Positions 11,101 to 24,800 of a stretch of 64,000 nucleotides of DNA are shown here, piece after piece (the first letter of the stretch is position 1; every line of letters starts with the position of its first letter). A program made the position numbers and the translations under genes. The stretch covers positions 1,054,001 through 1,118,000 of the forward strand of contig NC_089425.1 of the NCBI RefSeq assembly GCF_013426205.1. Direction: 5' to 3'. The DNA is from Metarhizium brunneum. Its lineage: Eukaryota; Ascomycota; Sordariomycetes; Hypocreales; Clavicipitaceae. Under the pieces are notes generated by a model, which did no database searches, was not told the origin of the DNA, and saw nothing but the letters and a program-made list of their open reading frames with translations.

Positions 11101-13200
11101 GACATATCTGGAGCGGGAAGATCTCGCTGGTCCTCTCGCTCTGGCGAAGTCAAATAAGTCTGGATACGCTGAAATGAGTTGATGACGGTCTGGATGTGCT
11201 CAACTCCGTCAACGATATATATAATTGGCTGATTTAACAGCTCGAAAATGCTGAGAACTGCGAATGCTACTCCCTCGGTCAATGTTTCAGAGCCACGGGC
11301 CTTTGCGATGAGTATGAATGCGGTGAAAGCCCATACCGGCGCCAACGCCGTCGAAGCAAAGTCTGTCAAACATTGTTAGCGCCAAGCACTCATCCAGCCA
11401 GACATCCGAGTCAATTGGGAGCATACAAGAAATGAAGACGAGAACGTTCAAGACTCTATGACGCCGGGAGGCTTTGATTTCATCCATCCTAAGACCCGCA
11501 ATGCGCGATGACACAATGTCCGCCAGCCCTGTCATCTTGATGGCCTTCATGCTGCCGAGTGCCTTGGCGGTTGCCGTGAGCCTGGTCTCAATGGCCTCAA
11601 GCCATGGGATCTGGGCGTTTCCCGCTGCTCTGGCAAGAGGGACTGCGGCAATGAGGCAGACTAGTCGACGTAAGCTGCTGTGCGTACATATAAGAAATGG
11701 CGCTGGTCTTGGACATACAGATTACCCAGCCAATTGGTGCGAGTATTGCTATGCCAAGCAACCTATACAGCAGCCACAGGGCAACTGCAAGCTCGATCAC
11801 ACTGGCATAGAGCTCGTGTATAAGTGACATGCTCGACCCGATGCGGTCAATATCAGCACTCATAAGGGTGATTGCTTCTGCTTCCGAAGTGGAAGACGCG
11901 CTCATCCTCAATGTTTTGCGGAATATCATTGTGACAAGACTGCCGCGGTACAGGGTCAACAGCCGGTAAGTCTTGTGTTGGTAGACCGCGTATGACAACT
12001 AGTTTAACTGTATCAGGCATGTGCAACACTATGTGAAGATGGATAGTGACATACAGATAGGCCTACGTAGACAATTGCATACGCTCCAAGCAGCCCATAC
12101 GCGGTGCTTTTGCTGCCGGGCGATCTATCTTCGCCTACAAAGTCCAATACTCTTTCGACAAGAAACGGTTGTGAGTAACTAAACCCGGTGTAGGCCAGTC
12201 TCGGCAGAGTACCTGCTAGAAAAGCCCATTTGTAGTGCCATAGGAAAGTTACGAACAGAGAATGATCCTGTTCTTGATTTGCTGCGAGTGCATTAGTACC
12301 TTTGGCGTGAGGGGGGGATGGAAGGAATGATTGCCACGACAGGCTTGCTACCTCTCTCCCACGATGATATCAATTTTGTCGGCTTAGAAGCTTCTAGCAT
12401 CTCAGTATCGAGTGATGATAGCACATCAACTGTAAGAAGGGTGCGAAACCCCTTTATAAACGTGTTGTTCAGCCATATGAAGAATGCGCGGTTGACAATT
12501 CCCGCAGTCTCCTCTGGGCCAACATCCTTCCACTCTGGCTTCAACAAGTTGCGTTTCTCAGATACTTCAACGAGAAACAACGCCGCCTTTACAACCAAGC
12601 AGAGCAGCAAAACCCAAGATACCGGTAAACTGTTCAAGAACATGAACGCGGTGCGAACTCGGGCCATGTCCAAAAGACACGTTATGCCAAAGTACAAACA
12701 TAGTAAAGTCGATGGACGAACTGATTGTCTATGCTCGGCATATGATACAACTGCCAATAGGACGTAGCCTGGCAATGATAGTATGAGACATGGAAGTGTG
12801 AATCGACTTCTTCCCGCGTCGCCAAGCTGCCACAGCACCAGGAGGGCAACTTGCAAAGACGTGATTAAAACATAGAGCACCTGTATGAATCACGTCAAGG
12901 AACTAGTGATGGAGTAGAGAACATGTTTTATTCCATACCAGCTTCAATGGCAATATTGCTGAGTCGTTGACTTTGACTGTTTCGTGCGAGAGCCTATGTA
13001 TTCGGACCACCGCCCAGAGGCCTGGACATGTTAAGGCTCATGGTTAAAACAATTTCAACGTCTGGAAACTCACAGGCAATACCCAAAGGAACCGTTGACA
13101 AGATTGATTCCTCGAACAAAAGGGTAAAGTCAAACCGGCCAGGACAGGCTTCACCAGCCGCTGGGCCAAAGCGGTCGTTCACGGCTGCTGAGCAATTCAT
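8134..13200 (-). CDS. ABC transporter, ABCC/MRP-type multidrug exporter
   Basis: Large multi-intron gene. The outer coordinates are firm, but I did not resolve every exon. The order read on the minus strand is typical of fungal ABCC proteins. An N-terminal hydrophobic TMD0-like region (about 12.3-13.2 kb) and a first transmembrane domain (about 11.3-12.0 kb) come first. NBD1 follows, with Walker [10 protein letters not shown], signature SQLSGGQQ and Walker B VMVLDD, whose final Asp replaces the catalytic Glu as usual in ABCC NBD1. A second transmembrane domain (about 9.0-10.1 kb) precedes NBD2, with [16 protein letters not shown], signature LSHGQ, Walker [13 protein letters not shown] and H-loop His in VVHKL. 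The start was placed at the ATG of [13 protein letters not shown]; an ATG 66 nt upstream is possible. Its head-to-head position 2.7 kb from the NRPS suggests export of, or self-protection against, the NRPS product (inference). No inactivating break was seen. Confidence 0.88.
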
Positions 13201-15899
13201 ACTTGGTATGTTTGAAGGATTTCCAAATTGTGAAATTGCCGTAGTAGCTAGGTAACAGGGAAACAAGAATTAGGGACCGAAAATCGGTCGAGAATTGGCT
13301 CTTGTGTCAGCCATCTGACTGGATGACCGAGGTGCGTCTAATACCGAACACCAGCCGAAAGATTGCCCATAAGAGTCATAACTGCCGCACGGAGGGATAG
13401 GTAGCACAACTTGCCCTGGAGTACAACGCAACAGCTTATTCGCTATGATAAATAAGGGGTGGTAAGCAGATGAGCGCCACTTTTTGCTTGTTTCGATGAA
13501 ATGGCGCCCATCGTCCGCCTTTGTGCCGAGCCGACCGTTCCCGCACACCATCTCGCAACAACGTTGCCGAGATGGAAAACGCCCATCTCTTGTCATAAGA
13601 GACCTGTATTTTTCTCAGCTGCGGCTGTAAGCTGACTTACATCCAATATATGATGGGAGAATACTCCCTTTAGCAAACACTGCATACTGCGTCTTGGCGC
13701 GGCCGTTACTTCACCACTTGTTGCCAGCATGTGCGGAAATAACAGCTGTTTCGATGACGGTGACGTAAGCTGTTTCCCCACACGATTTCGGGGAAAAGTG
13801 GCGTTTCATGCAGAGAGAGGTGCGGCTTGAGACGATGGTTTGTTATAAGTATGCGGAGCCCCGGCTTAAATGCAACCATATATTTGCCAGAGTCGTCCTT
13901 GGGCCCGGCCAACTTTGCACAAACACGAAGTTAGGGCGGGCGTAGCTGCAATACATTGTATGACAAGCCAATGACACCTTCCCCGCATTCTCTCGCTGCA
14001 GGGAACATTTGTTTTCGTAACCACCATGGGAGGTTTTGCCGCCTCCAAACTTAGAAGAACTCGCTTGAATGTTTGGGTGTGGCGTGAGCCAAGACAATGA
14101 TGGAGGGGTTGCCCAGAACGCCCAGACGGCTCATGGCGAGATGGAGGCGAAATGCAGACCATGGTCGTTCAGTGCCGTTGCAAAGAAACTGGCTGCATGG
14201 CGCCATCAGTGCAGGCTTATATGCAATACATGCTTCCCGTTCCCCGGCAGACCCCTGCCTGTTTGTGCTAGCTGCTGCTTATTTCAGTTAAACGTTACGG
14301 CAAAATAATGCCGTGCCTAAGTCATGTCTTCTTGCCCGATCTTATGCATTCTTGACCATTGTGCCGGTGGTGGGGGTATTATTGATTGGCAGGGGAGAAA
14401 CGACTCCTTTCAAGTTGGGGGAGATCCAGAAGCGATAGAACATCGAATCTCAGATAGCATATCCCAGCCTGTTCCTATGTATGGCGACCCTGATGCCTGA
14501 GTCTCGAATGCGGCCGTTGGAATGTAGCCGGGAGCCTCAACTGTCGGGTCTGGCTGACTTTGACAGCCTGCGGGCGATACGACACGGGTCATGCAATTTA
14601 AACTCGGCATAACAGGCTCGCCTACCAGCCGCTTTTCCTTCAACGGGGATGCCATGTCACGCTTAGCATGGGACGCTTCTGGAAAGTGACAGATGTAACG
14701 CTACCAAGGGCTATAGCATGGCACACCCGTTTCAATGTTACATTGTCATTCAAGGAGCTAGTATAACGTGCTTTGGATTATTAACGCTGATGACGAATGC
14801 CGAGCTAAAGCTGTTGCAGTCTGACTTCTGTAGACAGCACACTTCACACAGCGGCAGTGGAGGGTAGTCAATATTTTGACACATAATGTCCGAACAGGCG
14901 CCGAGTCCAGAGAAGATTATTGTTTCGGAAGCTTCGGCACTCTTAGATGGGTGCCCCTACGGCCATTCTAACCCATATTGTGCTAATAGCACTCGGCTGG
15001 TACATAATGAGACTGAGCGCTTACTCTCTTCCACTCGGATATTTTATAACTCCCGGGCAAGGGATTCAAGTCTAGACCAAGTTACAAATAGCTTGGCTTG
15101 ATGGAGACGCATGTCCATAAGCAGCCACTTGATAACAATGGCACGATTAAGCGAATTGAGAATCTGAGCCTTGCACACTTTCCAATCAGATATGACAAGG
15201 AAGAAGTTCAGCTGCAGAGAAAAGAACTTTTCATGAGTCAACTTCGTGGCCATGATTGGCTACCGAGTTGTCTCTTTACGCTACTTTAGTCCTTAAAGTG
15301 ATCTTATAGGCCACAACCTTCCTGCTTTGTCACATATTGATGTAGTTGAAGCACCGAAACGTCCTATGCCAACTCCTACTCCGCCGATAGAAATTATGTC
15401 GTACTCTAGAATCCGAGAAACCACACCAAAAAAAAGAATACTCCGTGGGGTCCATTTCAGTAGAAAGTGAGCAAAATACCATGACGTGATCTTGGCGGTT
15501 GAAATCTGTACGTCTTGTGATGTTGGTCTGCAGCCGTTTCCTTTGCCGTCCACCCGTGCAGATCGACTACAGGCCGCGTAATTCGATTTACATGTTCTGC
15601 AAATACTTGCTGCACTGTATGCAATACAGAAACCAAACCCATGGCGATTAAGTGTGTGATGCATCTTACGTAACGGTATTTGGGGTTGTTGGCTTGTTGG
15701 CTTGTTATATTCTAGAGGGATGCGCCGTAATATTACAATAACTTGAAAATTTCCCCGCTGACTATGAGCTATATTTGCGCATTTTCAGGAATAAGAGTCC
15801 CATTTTTCATCCTTTTGACAAGAGTTTAATTTGTTTTTGACTTTTTTCCATTTATAACCCGGCTGGCACTGGGAGAACATCTCAGACCTGAGACTCACC
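13201..15899. promoter_or_regulatory. Divergent promoter region between ABC transporter and NRPS
   Basis: This 2.7-kb stretch separates two divergently transcribed genes, and I found no credible gene in it. A tttataac TATA-like element at 15850-15857 lies about 45 bp before the NRPS ATG. Shared regulation of transporter and synthetase through this region is plausible but not shown by any recognised operator. Confidence 0.45.
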
Positions 15900-18800
15900 A
15901 TGACGCACCTCCAAAGTCAACCAATCATTTCACATCCTATCGTTGGGGAAAACGTCATGTTCGCAGAAAATCCTGAAGATGTGAAGAGCGTGTCTATTGA
16001 TGACGTTTGGTCTCAAAATGCCTCGGTCCCCGAAACCGTAGAGGCTTGCGTCCATGGTCTTATCAAGCGCACAGTTTGGGAGTTTCCCAATCGCCAAGCT
16101 GTGTGTTCTTGGGACGGCGACTTGACATATCAACAACTAGACAATATTTCCAGCACATTAGCTCATTATCTTGTCGAAATTGGACTCCAAGTCGGAAATC
16201 ATGTTCTCTTGTCCTTTGAAAAATCGTTGCTTGCACCCATTGCGGTCATGGCCGCGATGAAGGCCGGCGGAGTGTCAATTGCCGTAGACGGCTCCCATTC
16301 TCAACTAGCAGGCCCAGAGTCTTCGAAACAACTCTGTGCCTCTCTTTGTATCTCTTCTGCAGCAAACCGTTCGGCATTGACAGATGCAGGTGTGCAGGAC
16401 ATCCTAATTCTGGATCACCAATTTCTATTGGAGCTTTCAACCAGGCCGAGATCTTCACAGTTGCCTAAAGTGACTCCTTCAGATGGCCTCTTTTCAAGTT
16501 TGGACGCAACATCAGAGAATTTTTCTGCGATGGGTACTGTTACCCACAGCCAATTTAGTAGTGCCATTGTATATCAACAAAGGGCGCTTGGGTTCGGCAA
16601 AGACACTCGTACCCTTGATTATATCTCATATACATCCCCTGTGGCCTGGTGTTACTTGCTACACACATTATCCTCTGGGGGCTGCCTCTGTATGCCCTCA
16701 CCTCATCGCGATTCTGGCATCGCACTGCCCAAATCAGCACCAGGCAATGCAAACTGCGCATTTGTTACGCCGGATTGGGCCCATGATTTAAACTACGAGG
16801 ATATATCAACTCTAGTTCAAGTCAACTGTTTCAGCGAAGAGACTACCTTGTCGGACCTTAGCCTAGGAGAAACTGAGCTAACAGTCTTCAGTGCATATGG
16901 ATGTGCCAAGCTGGCTTCGGTCATCCCTATCGCAAAGACAATTATCCCCTATAATGGGGAAGATCAAGCTCTTTCTAGCGATTCAGGCGTCTTCGATGGA
17001 GACTGGAGGGTCAGTGCAATCAAAGCCTCCATACAATCATTGGCGTCAGATGAGTCGAATATGGACGAGACCTCATTCTCCCAACGAGTATATGGACTCT
17101 GCCTATGGATAGTTGACATTGATGATCCAACGTCACTTGCGCCAATGGGCAAAGTTGGTGAACTGTGGGTCGAAGGGCCTTTATTGGGTCAAGGTGGTGT
17201 TGATAAAGACCAGTCTTTTGTGGAAAACCCTCTCTGGCTGGTAAATGGTACTGAGAACCATCCAGGCCGCAATGGATTATTGTTGAGAACCGGTTCCCTA
17301 GCCAAATACAGGCAAGATGGGACCATCCAGCTATTGGGACAAGGTCTAGGAGGTGAAACTTGCGTCGTCCGTGCTGACTTGAGCGCTTCTGAGCTTGACC
17401 TGAGATGGTCTATTTCGAGAGGCCATGACCAAGACTCGGAGCTCTATATACAGCATGATGAGGCTTCTCAAGATGAAGTTGAATCCACAATGCAAAATAT
17501 CTGGGCCGCGATATTGCACGTCGACCCGGCGATGATTAGCGGGGATAGTCACTTTTTCAGAATGGGGGGCGATATGATTCAGGCCATGTTGCTCTGCAAA
17601 GCTGCCGGGTCTTCCAGCATATGCATCAACACCAGAGAAATCTATAAACACCCCTACCTGAAAGATATATCGGAGGTTTGCCGCCGACATCGCTCGAAGG
17701 ATAGGGCAGAACCTAGACCGGCTCTCCTATCTGCCCTCGAAAGCCGAGAAGCACGCTCCCAGATTTCTCGACTATGCAACATTGAAGAATCTAGAGTATT
17801 AGATATTCTTCCCTGTACGCCTTTACAAGAAGGACTATTGGCTCTGACCGTAAAAAATCCCGGCGATTACGTTGCAAGAAACGTTTTCAAAATCGGCAAA
17901 GATGTGGAACTCGTTAAGCTGAAAAGGGCTTGGGATTATGTTGTTATGATGAACACAATTCTACGCACGCGCATAGTCAGCCTTCCTGATAATGGACTTG
18001 TTCAGGCAGTTTTGGCTGAAGAAACGCACTGGGTGGATAGTCTGGCGGAAGAAGACTCAGTGATGAGTTTGGGAACACCTCTCACCCGATTCTCTCTTCT
18101 TCCAGAGAATGCTGAAGGTGATGTTTTTCTATTATGGGAGATCCACCACGCTCTATACGACGGATGGTCAATGAATTTGCTGCTCCAAGATGTGCAAGAT
18201 GTATACTACGGAAATGAGATTCAGGACTTGGAGTCCATGGATGCATTTCTTGATTACGTCACTACTATGGATAAGAACTCTCGGGACGAATTTTGGAGAA
18301 GCCAGTTTGCTGGCATCCAAGGCTGTCACTTCCCAACTCCCAAGAACACAGATAACCCAAGACCTGATCAGAAGCTCGAAGTGTCTGTATCTGATCTAGA
18401 CTGGTTCAACAGCGACTTTACTTCGTCCACTATACTCCGCGCGGCTTGGTGTATTCTGTCTGCGCACAACACGAATTCAGACGAAGCCCTGTTCGGCGTC
18501 ACCGTGACAGGCAGACAAGCTCCAGTTTCAGGAATCGAAAGGATAACCGGTCCTACGATTGCCACTGTTCCTCTGCGCATTGTTCTAGACTGGGACAAAG
18601 ACGTGGAGTCAATATTGCATCGTGTACAGCAACAGTCCGTTGACATGATCCCATTTGAGCAAACTGGCTTACAGCATATCCGCCGCCTGGGAGAAGAGCC
18701 CAGTCTAGCCTGCAACTTCCAAACTCTTCTTGTTGTGCAGCCCCCAAGTGGTGGTGGTAGCGTCGAGCCAGAAGAAGAGTTCTTGACCGAAGTCCACGAT

Positions 18801-21800
18801 GAGGAAAATGCAAACAAGTGGCAAGATTTCAGTACTTATGCTCTAGTCATTGAATGCCAATTGGAGGCAAAAGGAGTTCATGTGCGTTTAGGATTCGACT
18901 CAACACTAGTGTCGGAGACGAAAATGGCACACGTTGCTGCCAACTTGGAGACGGTTATTCGCCAATTCTCTGACCCGCGGCTAAGGAGGCAAACATTGCG
19001 GAACACACTTGGTGAAACACTTACTACTTTTGGCCTAGATCAAATCTGGGCCTGGAATAGAGTTGTGCCAGAGCCTACAGAACTGTGTGTTCACGACTTG
19101 ATTACACAGAGAACCTTGGAGGACTCGTCTGCCCCCGCCATTTGTGCATGGGACGGCCATCTTACCTATGGCCAGTTGGCTGAATTGTCCGAGAATTTAG
19201 CAGAGAGACTAGCCAGTCTGAATGTTCGCGGCTGCCTCATCCCGTTATACTTTGAAAAGTCCATGTGGATGCCTGTAGCCGCGGTAGCTGTCATGAAAGC
19301 CGGCGCCGGTGTTGTCGCTGTGGACATGAAGCTACCAGAGGAAAGAATACGCTCGTTAATCTCACAACTCGGGTCTCCGGTGGCGCTATCATCTGCTGAA
19401 AACCAAGACTTGGTAAGAAAGATAGCTGGCAGCGGCGACGTGTTGATCGTTGGCCCCGGACAGCAATGCCTCGAACCTTTACATTTGCCCACAAAGTTGC
19501 CCCTGGTACAACCGTCCGACACCGTGTACACGGTATTCACATCTGGTAGTACTGGTACACCAAAAGGTGCGATGGTGTCACACGGCAACTTCTGTTCAGC
19601 CATCACACACCAGCAAAGGCGCTTGATGTTCTCCCGCAGCTCTAGGGTGCTTGATTTCTCATCGTATGCTTTTGATGCCTCATGGTGCAACCTAATCCAT
19701 GCTTTGACGAGTGGAGGCTGTCTGTGCATACCCTCGGCCTATGAGAGAGAGAATCAATTGGCTGAGTGCTTCAAAAAGTATAATGTGACCACGGTAGATT
19801 TGACGCCATCTGTTGCACGTATGCTAGGACCAAAGGTGCTGTCCGATCTGAGTACCCTTATCCTGGGCGGCGAAGCCGTCGTCCCTGCTGATGCTTTTCT
19901 GGCTGGAGACAAGACTGCCATCATCAACGTATATGGGCCAGCCGAATGCACACCTACTGTTACTCTATCTGAAGTCTCTGCCGACGGGATCACTATCGGT
20001 CGTGGCGCCGGTGTTTGTACCTGGGTGGTCGACGTGAACAACTCACAAGTCTTGGCACCTCTTGGTGAAATTGGAGAGCTCTGGGTTGAAGGGCCTCTTG
20101 TTGGCCAAGGATATCTTGCGAATCCTGACAAAACAGCGACAGTATTTATTAAAGACCCGGCTTGGCTTTCCAGAGGAGCTCCCGGCCACACCGGGCGGAC
20201 TGGCCGTGTATACCGAACTGGTGATCTCGTACGATATACGAGTTCTGGTGAACTCATCTTCGTGGGTCGCAAAGATACACAGGTCAAGATACGAGGACAG
20301 CGGGTGGAGCTGGAAGATCTCGAGCACCATATTGCAAGTAGTATGGACTCGGTGAAAAGCAACGACATCAAGACCTTGACTGTAGTTGCAGAGACGATTC
20401 GACCAAAACAAGCCTCGAGCGCCGTCTTGGTGGCATTTGTTGCACTCGAAAGCTCCGAAGCCGAGCTGACTGATGAACAGCATCGAATGCTAGTCCAAAA
20501 TCTTGTCCAAGTAAGCAATGATCGCTTGCAGGAAAAAATCCCAATCTATATGGTACCAGCTTCCTATATACCAATACGGAAAATTCCCATGACCCCAAGC
20601 GGCAAAACAGACAGACAGCAGCTTCGAGACATTGCAGAGTCAGCTTGGAAAGAGTACAGAAAAATGCCCGACAAGACTGCCACCCAGGAGATACTGACTG
20701 ATGTTGAGAAGCTGCTTCAGCAAATTTGGATGGCGGTCCTTAATTTGTCTGCTCAAGAGGTTTCAGTTAACAAGGCTTTCACGAGAATAGGCGGCGATTC
20801 CATTTCGGCAATGCAAGTTGTTGCTCAATGTAGGCAGCATAACATTTCCATCACCGTTGCAGATATCCTGCAGTCGGGAACCATAAGGCAATTGGCATCA
20901 CATTGCAAGTCCATCTCGCGCCATTCAGTGCCCGACGACGATGAAGGCGTCGACGAGGAGGGCTCTGAGCCATTCGACCTCTCACCTATCCAACAACTAT
21001 TCTTCGACGCGTATCCAACTGGACTCAACCACTTCAATCAAACCTTTGTGCTAGAGCTGGGATCACTGGTTCCTGGAGCAAGATTTTTCGCCGCCGTCAA
21101 GGACCTTGTTGATCGCCATGCCATCCTTCGGAACCGTTTCCACCGCCCAGCCGCGGGCGCAGCGTGGAAGCAGAGCATAGCTCCCAAAGGTCCATCATCC
21201 TTCGCTTTCGTGGAACACAATGTTTCGAATCGGGATGAGGTCATGCTTTTGTCGCAATGGAGACAGGAACATCTCGACATTGAGAATGGCCCAGTGTTTG
21301 CTTGCGACCTCTTCAACATTGCTGGAGACGTTCAGCTTGTTACCCTGTCGGCACACCACCTCGTCGTCGATCTCGTCTCGTGGAGAATCATCTGGGGCGA
21401 TATTGAAGATCACATCAGGCACGGGAACCTGATCTCGGCCCCATCGACGTCGTGGAAATCATGGCTAAGGCGTCAAATTAGGGCCAACCGTCATGCCTCT
21501 CCCATTTCAGTGCTGCCATACAGCGTTCCGCTTCCGGACCTGGAATTCTGGGGACTTCCCTTGGGTGAGAACACATTCGGCAACTGTACCCTAATCACGG
21601 AGGAATTCGAGTCGTTCGTTACCAATGCGATATTTGGAGATGCCAATGAATGCCTGCGAACGGAGCCTGTGGACATTTTGCTGGGTGCCATGGCGCACTC
21701 ATTTCACCGAATATTCCCGGAAAGATGCCTGCCCACTATTTGGCTCGAAGGACACGGCCGTGAGTACTCGCAGAATCTCCCTGTCGATATTTCCGGAACG

Positions 21801-24800
21801 GTAGGGTGGTTCACGACTCTGCACCCTGTTCCTGTCCCCGTGAAGCCAGGCGACTCCGTTATAGAAGCCATTAGGTTTGCCAAAGATATCAGAAGAAAGG
21901 TCCCTGGAAAGGGTCAGCCCTACTTTGCCTGCCGGTTCTACAGTGAATCTGGTCGCGAGGCCGCCCAGGGACAAGACATCACAGAGGTCACCTTTAATTT
22001 CACCGGCAGATTTCAACAGCTTGAAGCTGAAGAAGGATTGTTCAAACGCCCTGAGCATCTTGGCGACAGTGATTACGACATGGTTGATGTATCACCGACA
22101 GCTCACCGTCTTACCATGATTGAAATCACCGCCGACGTGGAAGACGACTGGCTCATGGTATCGTTCCAAGTTCATCAAAACATGAGACACCAAGAACGAT
22201 TGCAAAGATGGGCCCAGGAGTTTGGAACATCTGTACGGAGCGCGGTCACCGAACTGTCCAAATCGCGTGCCAGCTTCACTCTCAGTGATCTTCCGCTGCT
22301 GCCAATGTCATATGGTGCTCTAGACGCCTTGCTTTGCAATCAGCTTCCCAGTTTAGGAATACAGACCGAGAATGTGGTTGATATTTTGCCCTGCTCTCCA
22401 CTTCAGCAGGGCATTCTACTGAGCTCAGAGAAGGAATCTGCCTCGTATGCAACTTGTTCAACTTGGCGCTGCTTGGCTACCGAGGGAATGGCGACAACGA
22501 TTGAGCCCGAGAGACTACGAACCGCGTGGACCAGATTGGTACAGAGACATCCGATTCTGTCTACTGTTTTCGCTTTACACCCAGAAGGAGATGGTTTCAT
22601 TCAGATTATTCTGAAGAACGCCAACGTCCAGGCCAAGTTTGTTAAGTCTGGCTCACAAGACCCCGATGCCATGCTGAATACTCTTCAACGACCACACTTT
22701 GAGGCCCATGAGCCACAGCACTTATTTTTCGTCTGCCAATCTGACAGTGGGGACGTGGCTTGCAGGTTAGACATCAGCCATGCCCTCATGGACGCGGCTT
22801 CCATGTCAGTCATCTTGCAAGAGTTGATCAACTTGTATGACGGCATTGTGCCTGCGCCAGTGCCGCCGTTTAGACGTGTGATGAGCCATATTTCCAGCAT
22901 TCCTCGTGCCCAGCGTATTTCTCCATGGGTTTCTATGCTTACTGGAGTGACTCCTTGTGAATTCCCGCTCGCAATTCACACCGCCTCCGCAGGTGATGAG
23001 CGCCATGGCGACATCCCCGTGCCGCCGTTGGAATTGGCCGAGGTTTCTAGACTGTGTATGAATCTCGGCATCACGCGTGCTGTTTTCTTCCAGGTTGCCT
23101 GGGCCATGGTCCTTGCAACCTTCACCGGAATGGATGAGGTTTGCTTCGGATACTTGGCCTCGGGCCGGGATGCTCCTATAGATGGTATTGAAGGGATCGT
23201 GGGACCGCTGGCAAATTTACTCATCAGCCGCATTGATTTGAGAGATTCGCCTCGCAACGTCTTGGAGTCTGTCTCCAACAGATCGATACAGCATTTGGCC
23301 ATGCAATATGCATCACTGGCCGAGATTCAGCACGAATTGGGTATTTCAGGAAAGAAATTGTTCAACACGTCTTTGTCCATCAGGGAGTCGGATAAGCTAA
23401 AGAGCTATGAAAAGAGGAGTTTGTCATTTGAGGCCAGTGCCGGAGAAGATCCCCATGAAGTAGGTTATCTGAATGATAGTTTCCTTACTGTGAGGAGTCG
23501 CCGCTAACAAGTTGCAGTTTGACATGGGCCTCAGCGCCAGCATTGATGGCAGCAACATTGATCTTGTTGTGGAGTATCGAGAACCTTATATCCAACAATC
23601 TGTTGCTGCTCAGGCATGTGATGTCTTGTCCATGGCCGTGACTTACCTCCTTCAGACCAATTATGAAAATCACTTACTCGAGGGCGAAATAACTGTGTCC
23701 TCTAATGTCTCATTATTTGATGGTTTCTACAAACAGATTGTTGGGACTGATGAAGTCACAACCACCGCCTTTTGGAGAGAGCAGTTTCAAGGAACCACGG
23801 GCAGTCATTTCCCGTCACCGCCAGCAGTCCAGCGATCACGAACATACAAAGAGGTTTCGCTCTTCCAAAAAGGTGGCCTACACCTCGACAGTGACATTGA
23901 GTCTCGTACTTATATTAAAGCGGCTTGGGCCATTGTTGCAGCAAGAATGCTGGATTCCACAGAAGCAATATTTGGTCTCGCATCTGACGACCACTCCCTA
24001 CTACCGGTTCGTATCCCCATCACTTGGACCGGGAATGTAAACAACCTCCTCCAGTCTATTCAGAAACAGGGACAAGATATGGAGATTTTCAAAAGAACCG
24101 GACTGCAACGAATCCGCCGCATTAGTGCTGAAGCTTCTCTGGCATGCGACTTCCAGAGCGTTCTCTCCGTCAACAACGATGATGCTCAACAGGTGCAGTC
24201 GGGCGACTATGCCATACTTTTGAAGTATATCAAGACACAGTTGGGGTCCTGCGTTAGCATTAAATTTGATTCCAGCACACTGTCCGAGAACGAGGTCACG
24301 CGGCTGTTTTATCAATTCGAGCATGTGCATCAGCAACTTCTCAGCCCGGAAGCAGGTGAACTCAAGGTGCAGGATGTGTCAATCACGAGCAGCAGAGACC
24401 TCCAGGATATTTGGACTTGGAACGCCAAGCTTCCCGAAGCCGTGTCCGACAACATGCCTCGCATGATCCGTGAGACTGTCCACCGACAACCTGGCGCTAC
24501 CGCTATACATGCATGGGACGGATCCCTAAGCTACCAACAACTGGACGACTTGTCTACTACTCTGGCCTATCATTTGAGAAAGGTCGGGGTCGAAAAGGGG
24601 GACATGATTCCGCTGTGCTTTGAGAAATCCATGTGGATGCCAGTCTCTGCATTGGCCATCATGAAGACTGGCGCTGCGTGTGTTGCTACAGATCCGTCCA
24701 ACCAGCCAGAGGAGCGTTTACGAGGCATGACGGCACAGATCGAAGCAAAGACAATCTTGGCCTCTGTGGCCTATACCGACATGGCCAAAAGGCTAGGCGC

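Noticed and set aside
23460..23517. Apparent end of the NRPS and start of a second NRPS gene
   Set aside because: The stop lies inside a 58-nt phase-0 intron with donor GTAGGT, branch GCTAAC and acceptor TTGCAG. The C2 domain continues across it.
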